Origin: Kuschelorhynchus macadamiae
Taxonomy: Eukaryota > Arthropoda > Insecta > Coleoptera > Curculionidae
Direction of reading: 5' to 3'
Assembly (NCBI GenBank): GCA_030620095.1
Contig: JAUTXW010005194.1
Coordinates: forward strand, 976,501 to 1,040,500
Length of the DNA stretch: 64,000 bases
Below, in pieces: positions 26,695 through 44,100 of this stretch. Positions within the stretch are counted from its first letter, which is position 1; every line of letters starts with the position of its first letter. The position numbers and the translations under genes were made by a program. Below the pieces are notes generated by a model. The model searched no databases. It was given only the letters and a program-made list of their open reading frames with translations, and was not told where the DNA came from.

Positions 26695-27862
26695 TGATAT
26701 ATTTTTTTAAGCGCGATTTATTCCTCGTATTATCCTTAGTATAACTCCAAAATTTTTAAACAAGCTTTTATCTTGAACCGTTAAATCTTAAATGTATTAA
26801 ATGTTTTTAAAAATACAATTAGGAATTAAAAAACTAGAACTATAATAATGTAATGATTAATACGATGTTTGAATGTCCTAAACGGTCAATCATTTCTCGA
26901 ATAGTGTTTTGGAGCCCTTCCGTCGGTATTCCTTCTATTTCAGCTCCAATCCTTCCCATTAGAACTTTAGAAGGTTCTCGGGCTTCATTTTGTACACGGT
27001 CGTTTTTAGGTGACCCCAAAGGAAAAAGTCAAGCGGATTTAAATCCGGTGACCTTGGAGGTCACTTAACAACCCCCCTTCGCCCAATCCTGCGTCCTTGA
27101 AACGTCGTTTTTTGATAATTTCTAACAGCAACTGCAAAATACGGCGGAGCCCCATCATACGTGGCCAAAATAATTAATATTTCATATTCATATATTCATA
27201 TTTCCTTGAAGGAAAAAGGATCCAATAAGGCGACTACCTAATATGCCAGCTCACACATTGACTTTTTCGGGAAATTGCGTATGCCTAAACGATTTTATAA
27301 ATAGGCATAATTGTCGTTATTGGTCTGCAAACAATCCACTTTGGATGATGGAGATGCAATTTCCTGAGAAATTTAATGTGTGGGCTGGCATATGGCAGGT
27401 AATCGCATTATTGGACCAAGGAAATATGAATTATTCCAGCATTAAACAATACATTTCCTAATGGTTTTGGCCACGTATAGTTCTAACATGATGGGGCACC
27501 GCCGCATTTCGAGGTTGCTATTTAAACACGACGTTTCCGGGACGCTGGATTGGACGAAGGAGGATTGTTGAGTGGCCTCCAAGGTCACCAGACTTAAATA
27601 CACTTGACTTTTTCCTTCCTAAAAACGGCTGTATATAAAACGAAGCCCCAGAACCTTCAAGATCGAATGTGAAAGATTAGAGCTGGAATAGAAGGAATAC
27701 CCCCGGAATATTGAATATTGATTATTGACCGGTTAGGATACTCTCAAGCTGTGGAAGTATTGTTAAAAAAATAATAAATTTAATATTTAATGAATCAAGA
27801 TATAAGTTTGCGACTTCGAAGTTATACTAAGATAATACGAGGAATAAATCAGGCTTAAAAAC
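26695..27862. pseudogene. MLE-5, palindromic mariner-like relic
   Basis: Both halves carry the C-terminal part of the same transposase in opposite directions. The left half (about 26830-27160) reads it on the minus strand and the right half (about 27480-27780) on the plus strand. The motif around ASKVTRLKYT, normally ARSPDLN, is recognisable in both. Outer ends match as inverted repeats (CGCGATTTATTCCTCGTATT at about 26712 and its inverse near 27835). A central frame (27243-27461, FINRHNCRYWSANNP, KFNVWAGIW) is the middle of the transposase. The ends are decayed and no TA target is certain. Confidence 0.65.
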
Positions 27863-27865
27863 ATA

Positions 27866-30041
27866 CAGGCTGTTAATTAATGTAGTGGACATATTTCATG
27901 GGGTGATAGTACTTGGCAAAATAGGAAAAAATGCCAATATACACACGGTCAAAAACGCACCATTTTCGTTTTTTCGTTTTATTCGTGTCAAAGTTTCAAT
28001 TTTTTTCTCGTTTTTTTCGTTTTTTTCCCAGTTCCTTCTGAGACAATTAGTTCAAATTTAGAACATGTGTTATTTTTAAGAACCTCTACGATAAAATACT
28101 AAAATCGTGGATGGTAGTATACAGGGTGTTACATTTTTTTGCACCACCTACAAGTTTATCTTGCAGAACTTTTTTTGCAGCACCCTGTATGAATTCTGAT
28201 ATAAAATTTAAACTCTTCGTTCATTTCTTTAGCTCTTTCGTATTTTGCATTATTCTCGTATCTATCGCAGTTTTTGACTTATTTGCAATAATTGCCATAG
28301 ATGCAAATTAAGTGTAGGCTAAATAAGGAAACTGGAAAAAAGGTAGTAGGCTGAGGCAGGTCATTTGTTAATTCTGTTCTTTAATCTAAGTCGCGTTGTT
28401 TAACGATGGTTGAATTCACAAATTAAGAATATGCAGAAATTCATTTCATTTATGAACTTGCCAACGGCAATTGTTATGAAGCCAGACGACTCTACGAACA
28501 GAAATATCCAAATCGCATGGTGCCCAATAGACAAACATTTGCAAAGGTACATAATCGGCTATGTAAAAATGGATTATTCAAGAAATCCACTCATTTAGCA
28601 GGAGCAAATAGAACGGTTAGGACTCCTGAAGTCGAGGAAGCAGTCCTGAATACAGTAGAAAATGATCCTGCTACCAGTACGAGGAAAATTGCAGCAACAT
28701 TTAAAAATTTCATTTATTTGTTTCATTTGTATGGAAAATTTTATTAGACAACTTAATGTATCCTTACCACATCCAAAGGGTTTAAGCTCTTCTCCCACAT
28801 GACTTTCCACTCCGTTTAAATTTTTGCCAGTGGTTCTTACAAATGCTAGCCCAAAATCCATTATTTGGAAACACGATTTTATTTAGCGATGAGGCAAATT
28901 TTTCGAGGAATGCCATACGAAATTTTCATAACAATCATTTTTGGGCAGAACAGAATCCGCATTCGATACATGAAAATAATTTCCAGCAACAATTTTCAGT
29001 AAATGTAAGGACCGGCATTATTGGAGATTATTTGATAAGTCCATTTTTCCTGCCAGCAAGGCTAAACGGACGATATTGTCGTCAATTTCTCGAAGACGAA
29101 CTCCCGGCTATGCTAGAAGACGTGCCACTTCTTCTTAGAAATCAAATGTGGTTCATGCACGATGGTGCACCAGCACATTTCAGCATAGAGGTGAGGGAGC
29201 TCCTAAATAATAATTTTAACAACCATTGGATAGGGCGAGGGGGATCTTAGCCTTGGCCCCTAGATCTCCAGATCTGAATAGCCTGGATTTCCTTTTCTGG
29301 GGACACCTGAAAACATTGGTGTATCAGACTCCAATCCAGACAGAAGAAGATTTAAGAAACAGAATAATAGCTTAACGCGACATCATTCGCAATACTCCTG
29401 GAATATTTGACAGAGTCCGTCAGTTCATAAGGCGAAGACTTGATTCTTGCATTCTAGCAAGAGGCGGACATTTTCAACAAGTTTTATAATTTTGTTTTAG
29501 CTTTAATTTAACTGTAATAATTTTATCTGATTGTTCATTATCATGTCGGTTGATTTAAAATAAAACCCGTTTCTTAATTTTTTGCTTAATTTCGCCTACA
29601 TGCCATAGATGCAATGCATTGATTATTGTAAATAAGTCGAAAACTATGATAGATACGAGAATAATACAAAATACGAAAGAGCTAAAGAAATGAACAAAGA
29701 GTTTAAATTTTATATCAGAACTGATACAGGGTGCTCCAAAAAAAAGTTCCGCAAGATAAACTTGTAGGTGGTGCAAAAAAATGTAACACCCTGTATACTA
29801 CCATCCACGATTTTGATATTTTATCGTAGAGGTTCTTAAAAATAATACATGTTCTAAATTTGAACTAATTGTCTTAGAATAAACTAGAAAAAACGCAAAA
29901 ACCGAGAAAAAAATTGAAAGTTTGACACCCTGTATAACGAAAATGGTGCGTTTTTGACCATGTATATATTGGCACTTTTTTCCTATTTTGTCGAGTACTA
30001 TCACCCCCTGAAATATGTCCACGACATTAATTAACACCCTG
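27866..30041 (+). mobile_element. Mariner-like element MLE-6 with roughly 440-bp arms
   Basis: The ends CAGGCTGTTAATTAATG and its inverse (CATTAATTAACACCCTG) are flanked by TA (27864-27865, 30042-30043). The arms run to about 28315 and from about 29600. The inner parts of the arms carry another CAGGGTGTTACATTTTTTTG block (from 28120, mirrored at about 29779-29795) and CACCCTGTATGAATTC. It sits against MLE-5 on the left and a MITE on the right. Confidence 0.88.
28406..29489 (+). pseudogene. MLE-6 transposase, several breaks
   Basis: The frame begins MVEFTN, then a TAA, then EYAEIHFIYELANGNCYEAR and RTPEVEEAVLNTVENDPATS. Unrelated sequence or a frameshift lies at about 28700-28840. The catalytic part is open at 28843-29250, with LFSDEANFSRNA, FMHDGAPAHFS and NNHWIGRGGS. 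A stop (TAG at 29248) precedes the SPDLN region, recognisable as APRSPDLNSLDF in another frame near 29260. The C terminus reads RGGHFQQVL. The triad residues remain legible, but the gene is dead. Confidence 0.82.
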
Positions 30042-30047
30042 TATATA

Positions 30048-35568
<5,521 letters not shown>

Positions 35569-35644
35569 TGTGTGTATATATATCCATAGGTATAGGTCCA
35601 GCAGTGCAAGAAACTGGAAATAAAATAAAGATGAAAAAAATCAC

Positions 35645-35719
35645 CTGCTGCAGCTTGCTGTTGTCGTTGTTGTCCTTTTCCAGCAGGTCTTTGTTGGGGT
35701 TGCTGAGGAGGAGGGGCAA
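35645..35719 (-). CDS. AGO2: Argonaute-2, internal coding exon (Gln-rich tail, part 3)
   Basis: This 75-nt exon on the minus strand has a TTTCAG-type acceptor and a GTGATT donor. It is symmetric, phase 1 on both sides. It encodes a Pro/Gln-rich run (VAPPPQQPQQRPAGKG, then Gln-rich and AAA). The leftover base joins to the exon at 20872-21145 to make a Gly codon followed by QPSPSGSS. It sits about 75 bp from the edge of a mariner-like element (33860-35568). The donor is weaker than consensus, so alternative inclusion is possible but not shown. Confidence 0.8.
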
Positions 35720-36850
35720 CTGAAATTAAATAAAAGAATAGAAAAAATGAAATAGATAAAAATATATTTTTAAACTTTTAAAATTAAGTTCTATACTTTA
35801 TTGCATGTGAATTGTTTATAAAAACTCGAAAGTAAAATATTTCACTAATATAATTAAATGGCATAAAAGTTTTTTTTCTTATTTTAAACAGAACACGTTG
35901 CTTTTAATAATATATTTTAAATTATTTGTGAAATTAAGTATTTTTTTTGTTACAAAATACATTTTAAACAATTTTTTAACTGTGTGGTAACCTTAAATTT
36001 GGTTGAATTAAATGAAGGCCTACCAGTCAGAGGTTTTCTATGTATATTACCTAACTTTCTACATCTTTTACCACATAATCTACATCCTATGAAGAAAATA
36101 GGTTTCTTAGCCAATTCTGCAGACAGCGCCTTTTATGTGAAATATGTAAACTGTTTTACCTAAGAATTTTATATTTTAAATAACTTCACAGTACCCATTT
36201 TTTAATAACTTAAATCACGCCAAATCCGAAAAACAAAATAAAATATCACTAAAGGGTATATTTATAATACGCTGTTGTTAAAATAGACATAACTAGACAA
36301 AAACTGCGCGCAACTAGAAGTAAAGGACATTAAAAATAGCTCCGACCTATCGTCTAGAAAGCCCAAGAACCGTTGCAACAACTTATCAAAACGTTCCATC
36401 TGCCCATGCGCATGAACCAAAATTGCTGTAATTTTAATCGCCCTAGTAAAACTGCGAACTGTAAAAAGGCGTTTATGTCGTCGACTTTGAGCATATACTG
36501 ATCTCTATGTCCCAAACAGGTTGAATATTGAATAAATAGAAACAACACTCAGCAATTTCTGTCATTATTGGCTTATAATTCTATAAAACTATTCGAGATT
36601 CAAATTAATAGTAGTGATAATAGTCAAGTTTTCACGGCTTTACTTAAAATAAAACGGTACTTCAGAAACAAATCAACACAAAATATTACAATTATTGTTC
36701 TAAAATATATGGGCAACCCCCGGCCCAGATCCGGAACTCCACCAACTCCAATTCGGCCCGCGAGAGATTCAGAAATTTCAAATAACGCGCAAAAAAAATA
36801 AAGATTTAGCACACATTACTGTCAACCAACCTAGAACTGCAGTCTTCAAA
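35720..36850. other. Unassigned AT-rich intron
   Basis: AT-rich sequence lies between the AGO2 exon and the hAT-like element. No coding similarity was found; short frames (for example 36354-36548 on the minus strand) look random. There are no clear inverted repeats. Confidence 0.35.
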
Positions 36851-37475
36851 TCATAAAGACAGATCGAGTCAGAGATAGTCGTTAGAAAGAGAAAAACAGA
36901 TAAACATTCGGGAAGCCGCCCGATGACCTTGAAGCGCTCCGAGCGATGCGTTATGAATCGAACAGTCGCCTCTGAGCGCTCGCATCGCATATTCGCGTGG
37001 AATATATAAAGCGCTCAGCGCGCGTCACCTTATTACTTCTTAACAACCGATAAGAAAAGGTGCCGGAAATATTCAAGTAAATTCAGCTCAAAAGAAAAAA
37101 AATCTATCAAGATTTCTAGTTTAAAAAAGCGAAAAGTGTCGTCGATTCCAAAACAAATGGACTGATGAATACTTTTTTATCATGCACAGTGGAAAACCAA
37201 TGTATTTGTTGTGTAATAAAACAACTTCTGTTTTAAAATAATACAATATGAAGCGGTATTACTCCAGTAAGCATTTCGATCATTAAAATTTCCTTTCCCC
37301 ACCAGTTGAGAAAGGATAAAATTAAAAAACTCATTACTGGAATAAAATCGCTCCTCTAGCTTGCTGTTTTCTGAGGGTGTGTTATTCGGAGGTATAACGA
37401 AATGAAACCTATACCATCTTGTAGAGGACACTTTGAGGAAATAGGAAATTGAAAATTACAAGTTTTTTTAGTAGG
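36851..37475 (+). pseudogene. hAT-like (GTF2IRD2/ZBED type) element, promoter and BED-like finger
   Basis: From about 37137 the plus strand reads KWTDEYFFIMHSGKPMYLLC, then NKTTSVLK, a stop, and YNMKRYYSSKHFDH. This is the N-terminal zinc-finger segment (CxxC...H...H) of the GTF2IRD2/ZBED group of hAT-derived genes, as known from the family. Upstream, GC-rich sequence contains a TATATAAA box at 37003-37010 and a TTCGGGAA heat-shock-type motif at 36907-36914. Both face this frame and look like the element's own promoter. The gene is cut at about 37476 and continues at 55989-56573 and 59416-60075. Confidence 0.65.
37003..37010 (+). promoter_or_regulatory. TATA box candidate with upstream heat-shock-type motif
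   Basis: TATATAAA is embedded in a GC-rich island (about 36900-37030) that stands out from the AT-rich intron. The inverted TTC-GG-GAA at 36907-36914 is one heat-shock-element-like pair. A single pair is weak evidence. It points in the sense of the hAT-like fragment and antisense to AGO2. Confidence 0.4.
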
Positions 37476-38189
37476 ACCGAACTTTGAAAATGACCCTTAA
37501 AGCTGCCTTAGCTCGAATGAGAAAAACTATGTTTTTCATAACATTAATCGTTATAATAACACGGGTGTACAATATAAAATTCCGATTTTTTGCAAACTTA
37601 TACTTTAAATGCGGGCGCTTCTAACGGCAATTTAGGAATTTTGAAAATAATTTTAGTTTTTGAAAAAAAATTGGAATATAGAATTATCAAAATCGTGCAT
37701 TCAAAACTTCTCCCTGCGACGAGCTATGTGAATTAATGAAAATATCTACATACATATATCGAGTCAAATGCAGACAGAACATCGACAAAGTTTTTTTAAA
37801 AAAATTTAAGTCGGTAGTAATAGAAACAGGGTTCGAAAATATCACGATATATTTGAAAATATCATCACATGATATATATCGGATATATATCCGATATATA
37901 TCCAATTTGTCTAAAGGAAAAATAAGTTATTAAACACAAGAAAATGATGTATTTTATACAAACACATTAATACAAAGGAACACAAAACCATATTCTACAT
38001 AAAAAAATACAGGAACACAACATAAACATTACATTTCATTAAAAAAAAAAACAAGGCACAATTGAAAATATTTTAAAAATAAATACAAACACTGACAATC
38101 ATTCTAAAAGTGTGGCCAGTGGCAGATCCTCATCTGATGAATCCTCGATGACGTTTACAAACTTATTGTTAGAGTCAGTTTCAGGATGC

Positions 38190-40823
38190 TCAGGTACTGG
38201 TTCGTCCCATGCCCAACCAAGATTGGATTGTTTTTGTTGGTAACTTGATTCATAAACTTAAACATGAATACCAATTTACTGGCTTTTTCATTTCCCAAAC
38301 GATTTCGTAAATCAGACTGAACCAAACCAAACAATGAAAAGGTTCGTTCAATTCCAGCTGTGGACGCCACTGCAGTGTGCAACTGTTTACATAAATCTAA
38401 AAATGCTTCTTTATCAGGCCAATCTGAGTCCGATACAGGAACCGATTTCCACCACGTTATTGGAGAAGTAAGTCTAAAGTGATCTCCAAAAAAGTATTTT
38501 GGAAATGGATTTTCTTTTGCCATGAGAGACATTACAAAGGGAACAAAAGAACTGTTGATGTTATTTAAAAACTCAAACGCTTGTCCTTTTGAGTGGACGT
38601 AAGATGCCGCCCCAAGAACCGATGATCCATAATATTTGCCAGATAATGCATTGGTCTCAGTGCCATATTTTTTCTTTTTATGAAACATGTCTTTACTGGT
38701 TTAAGTGGTTGTTCAGACAAATCCATTTCTAATTTATGCCAAACCTCTACACATATTGATATGGTCGTGTGATCCCGTTGAACTCTATCCAGAGCTATAG
38801 CGATTGGATCCAGTCGGGCAATCAGGTCATTGGCATTTAATGATGTTTGCGTATCGTTTATAATTTTAATGATGTCACTTTCTATTATGTCTTTATGGTC
38901 CTGACATAACTGAACCATAACACCCCTGTTTTCTAAAAAAGACTTCAGTGCATTATTCATTGTGCTCCATCGTATTTCCAATGGCATAACCAATTTTTTT
39001 CCACCGGCTTGATTGTACAATGCAGATGGTACATGTTTATTCCGAAAGTATTTAATGACACGAAGAATATTTGATGTGGCCCCGGGTATTTCCAGGTCTT
39101 TGGCGAGTAAGTTTAAGATATGTGCTGAACAGCCATATTGGATAATATCAGCTTCTTTCTCTAATTCTAAACGCATCTTCTTGACATTTCCTGTGTTGTC
39201 TGTTACAAAATTCCTTACTTTCACGTGGAATTGACTTTCAGTTTTCTTTATTGCCTCAAGTGCTGTTTTCTTTAGATACTCTGCAGTGTGTGACTCTGTT
39301 CCCGTTCCTGCGGTGTCAACCAAAAATGACTCACCATTTTGATTTACGATGCTGCAACATACCAGTGGCTCATTGCGCACATTACTCCACCCGTCCAGTG
39401 ACATGCATACTATTTGCCCCTTTAAGTTATCTCTACACTCTTTTAAAAGTTTCTCATACACTTCGTCTAAAATCGGCCCTCCAATCTCATATGGAGAGAG
39501 GCCATTATATCCAGGTCTTAGTGCATTTATCATTTTCTTAAATTCAATGTGATTGGCATGCAAAAACGGTGTATTTGTTGCAAAGAAAAATCTTCCTATT
39601 TGAAGGTTGAGTTCTTTAGAGTATGATTCTGATGTGGCAATTACATGCGCATTTTTTGCCATCGTTAAGGAGTGCTGCTTCTTTTTGATAGGCTGGGAAA
39701 TTGGACCCTCTGAATCCGAATACTCCGAAAATAAAACTAGGTATAGGTATAGGTACAGCGTCATCCAAATAAAAGGTAAAGGTACATTTTTTTCCTTTTC
39801 TTTTTATTTAGAGTAAAAATTAAAATAGTCATTTTACGTAATTTTTTCCGTAGAATACGAAAATGACAACCAAAAAATAATTAAAATTAAAACACAAGAA
39901 ACATGGCATAAACTTTGCTTTTTTTAAATCGAAATACTACTTTTTATTTCATATTTCAAAACTTTCTAATTTTAAATGTTTAAAACAATTATTTTCTTTT
40001 TACTACATTGATAAAAAATATTTTAATTTTTTAAAAAGTATTTTAATTTTTATTTATACCTGCAATAACCTGTCGTACGTTGTCACCTCTGATATTATTA
40101 TTGGTATTAATAAAAAATAAATATTTTAAAAAAATTAAATTATTTGTAATGAAATTACTAAAAAAAAATAAACCTTCAAAATTATAAAGTTTTGAAATAT
40201 GAAGTAAAAATTAGTATGTTCCTTTTAAAAAAAGCAAAGTTTATGTCATATTTCTTCTGTTTTAATTTTAATTGTTTTTTTGGTTAGCATTTTTGTGTTC
40301 TACGGAAAAAATTACGTAAAAGGGCTATTTTGATTTTTACTCTAACTAAATAAAAGGAAAATGGAAAAAATGGACCTTTCCTTTTATTTGGATGACCCTG
40401 TACAGTAACACATACAAATTAACATAAGAAACGACACATTTTAAAAGAATTTATAACCCTGGTATCCCTTCAATTTTGAAACTGACTATTCATTTATCTA
40501 TACGAGTAAACAGGTTGTATTCTAATTTTTAATTACCTACCTGAAGTTCTTGACCCCTGCTTTGTAGTAAAACTAGAACTAGAAGTAGAAGCAATTCCAA
40601 AACTAGTAGAACTGGAACTAGTTGAAGCGAAGACTTCAAGAACAGGCTCTTGTGTGTCAGCTGAAGCATTTTGTTTGTGTAACATAATATGTTTTTCCAT
40701 TCGTGACGGTATACCCTGCATCTCTTTTGAACACTCTCTACATTTTGCCCATTTTCCAGTACTGTTGGCCTTCTTGGATATACATTCAAAATATCGCCAA
40801 ACCCGATGCTTTGGTTTTGGCAT
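38190..40823 (-). pseudogene. hAT transposase, two exons, one frameshift
   Basis: Exon 1 (40823-40541) starts MPKPKHRVWRYFECISKKAN and has a BED zinc finger (CRECSKEMQG...H...H) and a Ser-rich linker. It ends at a GTAGGT donor. The intron contains the MITE. Exon 2 (from 39736, acceptor CTAG) has CMSLDGWSNVRNEPLVCCSI, the first catalytic region, FVTDNTGNVKKM, and CSAHILNLLAKD. The C-terminal dimerisation block (STAGIERTFSLFGLVQSDLR, then NRLGNEKASKLVF) is also present. A frameshift near 38575 separates DHRFLGRHLTST from EFLNNINSS. Otherwise it is well preserved, so the insertion is not very old. Confidence 0.88.
39756..40400. mobile_element. 645-bp palindromic MITE in the hAT intron
   Basis: The ends are CAGCGTCATCCAAATAAAAG on the left and, read inward from the right, CAGGGTCATCCAAATAAAAG. 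TA flanks both sides. The arms of about 260-300 bp match through phrases such as TTACGTAATTTTTTCCGTAG. It is non-coding. The end type resembles the mariner-like elements elsewhere in the window, which may mobilise it. Confidence 0.85.
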
Positions 40824-41194
40824 ATTTATTTGATGATAATTAATATTAAATAAGTACAATCAAAATCACTAAACACCACTACACTGATTCACTAATAAAA
40901 TAAAAACGTAGAATAAGTGGAGCTAGGAAACAAACAACTGGCCCCGGGAATTTCACCTACATATACAAAACAACAAAACCGCGTTGATTTCCCGGTTACG
41001 GAGATTCCCTGATAACGGGGATTCCCCAGTAAGCGATCGATACCGAATCGAATGTAGCGCCGCCGTTCACTCTTGCTGTTCGTAGTTAATGCAGTTAACA
41101 GCTGAGGCGTCGGCGTCAGGCGTGGGACCATTTTCCGGAGAAATTAAATTTTTTTGAAAATATCGGATATATATCAATGTATAAATATCATGAT

Positions 41195-44100
41195 CTTTCT
41201 TTCTTTCTTTCTAGCCGTTTTCTATCCTTTGGATATAGGCCTCTCTCATGTTTCTCCAGTTTTCTCGGTTCTGAGCAACTTGATACCAGTTGAGACCTCC
41301 TGTTCTCTTAAAGTCATCGTACCAGCGTTGTTGGGGTCTGCCAGTGCTTCTTTTTTCTCCCCAAGGTCTCCATCTGGTAACTTTTCCGCTCCAGTTAGTG
41401 TTGTTTCTGGCCACATGTCCTGCCCAGTTCCATTTTAGAGAGCAGATTCGTTTTGTTATGTCCTGGACTTTGGTCCTGCTTCTTATCCACTCATTCGTTT
41501 TACGGTCTTTAAGGGATGTATCTAACATTTTTCTTTCGATTGCTCTCTGGTGAACTTGTAGTTTGTTGAGAATTTTCTTGGTAAGAACCCATGTCTCGCA
41601 GCCGTATGTCGTTGTTGGAAGGATACATTCATTATAGACTCTGCACTTCAGTTCTAAAGGTAGTCTTGACTGAATGATGTGTTTTAGTCTGCCAAAAGCC
41701 GCCCATCCCAGACGTATTCTTCTATTGACTTCCAGTTCTTGGTTAATTATTGTGACTTCTTGCCCCAGATATACGTATGAATCTACCTTTTCCACTTCTT
41801 GTCCTTTTAGGGATATTGTATTATTAATTGTTTGCACGTTCGTCATAAATTTTGTTTTTGAGGTGTTCATTTCTAAACCGACATATTGTGCCCCTTGTTG
41901 TAACTCCTGGAGCATTTCTTTCAATTCCGTTTCATCTTCGGCAAAAAGGGCGATATCATCGGCAAATCTGAGGTTGTTGAGTCTTTCTCCAGATATGTTA
42001 AGTCCCCTGTTTTCCCAGTGCAGATTCTTGAAGACGTCCTCCAATACCAAGGTAAATAGTTTGGGTGAGATTATGTCGCCTTGTCTAACTCCTGTATTTA
42101 TTTTCACCTCATTGGTATCTTCGTGGAGCCTTATCTTCAATTTGGATCGGTCGTTGACTTCGTGTAGTATGTTGATATATCTGTGATCTATTCTTGCGTT
42201 TTTCATAGCTCTTTCAATTGCCCAGAATTCTACTGTATCGAAAGCTTTTCGAAAGTCGACAAAAGCCATCCAGACTGTGATATTGTATTCTGTCGCCTTT
42301 TCTATGAGTATTCTGACTGTGTGAAGATGTTCAATTGTGCTATAGTTCTTCCGAAAGCCCGCTTGTTCTTTAGGTTGGTAGGTTTCGAACTTCATGTCAA
42401 GTCGATTAGTTATTATTCTCATGAATAGTTTGTATATTTGAGATAAAAGACTTATTGGTCTATAATTCTCTAAATTGCTAGGATCTCCTTTCTTGTATAT
42501 TAGTACAACTATAGCGGTCTCCCAATCGGTCGGTATCGTTCCTTGGATGAGGCATTTATTAAAGAGTTTTTTGAGTTCTTTTATAAGCGGCGGTCCTCCC
42601 TCCTTCAGCATTTCCGGTAGGATGTCGTCTTGTCCTGCGGCTTTTCCGTTTTTTATTTGTTTCATGGCTTTTTCAATTTCCTCGATTTCGATGTCTGGCA
42701 GCTCTTCTGAGCCAATGTTAAGTATTCTTCGCTTATCTTCCTTTGATAATCTCAAGGTTTCTTCGTCGGCTTTTGATTCATACAGATCCGTATAAAAGTT
42801 TTCCGTGACTTTCAGTATTTGATGTCTATCTTCTGCCATGTTGCCATCTTTGTCTATCAGCTTGTTGATCTCTTTTTTGTGTGCATTCTCCTTCTTAAAT
42901 ATTTTTATGCCTCTGTTTTGCTCTATAATTTTCTCAATTTGTTCTTCCTGATGTTCTCTAATGTCTTGTTTCGCCATTCTCCTTACAGTTTTGTTGACTT
43001 CTGCGTATTCGACCGTGTCTCTCTTGTTCGATTTTATGAGATCTCTTCTTTTTTCCAGTAACTGTTTTGTTTTTTCTGTCAACTTATCTTTTCTTTTTGC
43101 TCTTAGTGTCATGTTATTTTTAGCTGTTTCTTTTATTATTAGTGTTATTCTAGTGTTCGCTTCGTTGATATTTTCTTCGATTTGTGGTGATGTATTTCTC
43201 AGTTGTTCTGTTAATTGCTGCATATATTCTTCTTTGCGTTCTTTCAGTGTGCTCGCGTCTAAAGGCTTAAGTTTGTTGCTGAATTTCTTGGCTCTTTCTA
43301 GTTTTCCATTTATAAGGATTTTGCACCTTACAAGTCTGTGGTCACTACCGGTTGTGAAGGAATTGAGGACATCGACATCTTGAATAATGTGTTTGTCGTG
43401 TGAAAGTACATAGTCTATCTCGTTCTTAGTTCTTCCATTTGGGCTTGTCCAGGTCCACTTTTTGTTAATTCTTTTTTTAAAGAAGGTGTTCGTTACGTAA
43501 AGTTGCTCTTTTTCCAGAAAGTTGGCTAGCATCTCGCCTCTTTCGTTCCTCGTACCAAGCCCAAATGGGCCGACGTATTTTGATTCGTTCACTGTGCTTC
43601 CTATTTTTGCGTTGAAATCTCCAATGACCAATGTGTGTTTCGTTTTGTTTTCTGAAAGGCATCTCGATATTTCTTCGTACAGCGCTTCAACTTTATCATC
43701 ATCGTGGCTGCTCGTTGGGGCATAGATTTGGACGATTTTTATAGTTATGTTGGAATTTATTCTCAAGGTGATGTAGATAACTCTTTCTGAAATGGCTTTC
43801 AAAGTTTTAATGTTAGAGGACAACCGTTTGTTCACCAGGATTCCCACGCCGCCATTAGTATTCTGTTCGCTTCCTTTGTAAAAAAGGAGATGACCAGAAT
43901 TTAGTCTGAGGCAGTCTTCTCCTTTTCTTCTTACTTCTGATATTCCCAGGACGTCCCATTTTATCTTGTTAAGCTCATATTCCAGTTCTATCAATCTTTC
44001 TTCATTTCCCAATGTTCTTGCGTTGTAGGTAGCTATATATAGTTGGCAGCCTGATCTAACCCAGGGATTCTTAGCACCCCCCGTTCGAAAACTGGTCTGA

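Noticed and set aside
37860..37905. GATATATATCCGATATATATCC repeats read as a microsatellite
   Set aside because: They lie within the ends of the hAT element and recur at its other end (about 44535-44570), so they are subterminal transposase-binding type sequence.
41290..43725. Several plus-strand open frames of 60-170 codons opposite the RTE ORF
   Set aside because: They are shadows of the intact 985-codon minus-strand ORF. Their composition is that of reversed codons and they show no motifs.
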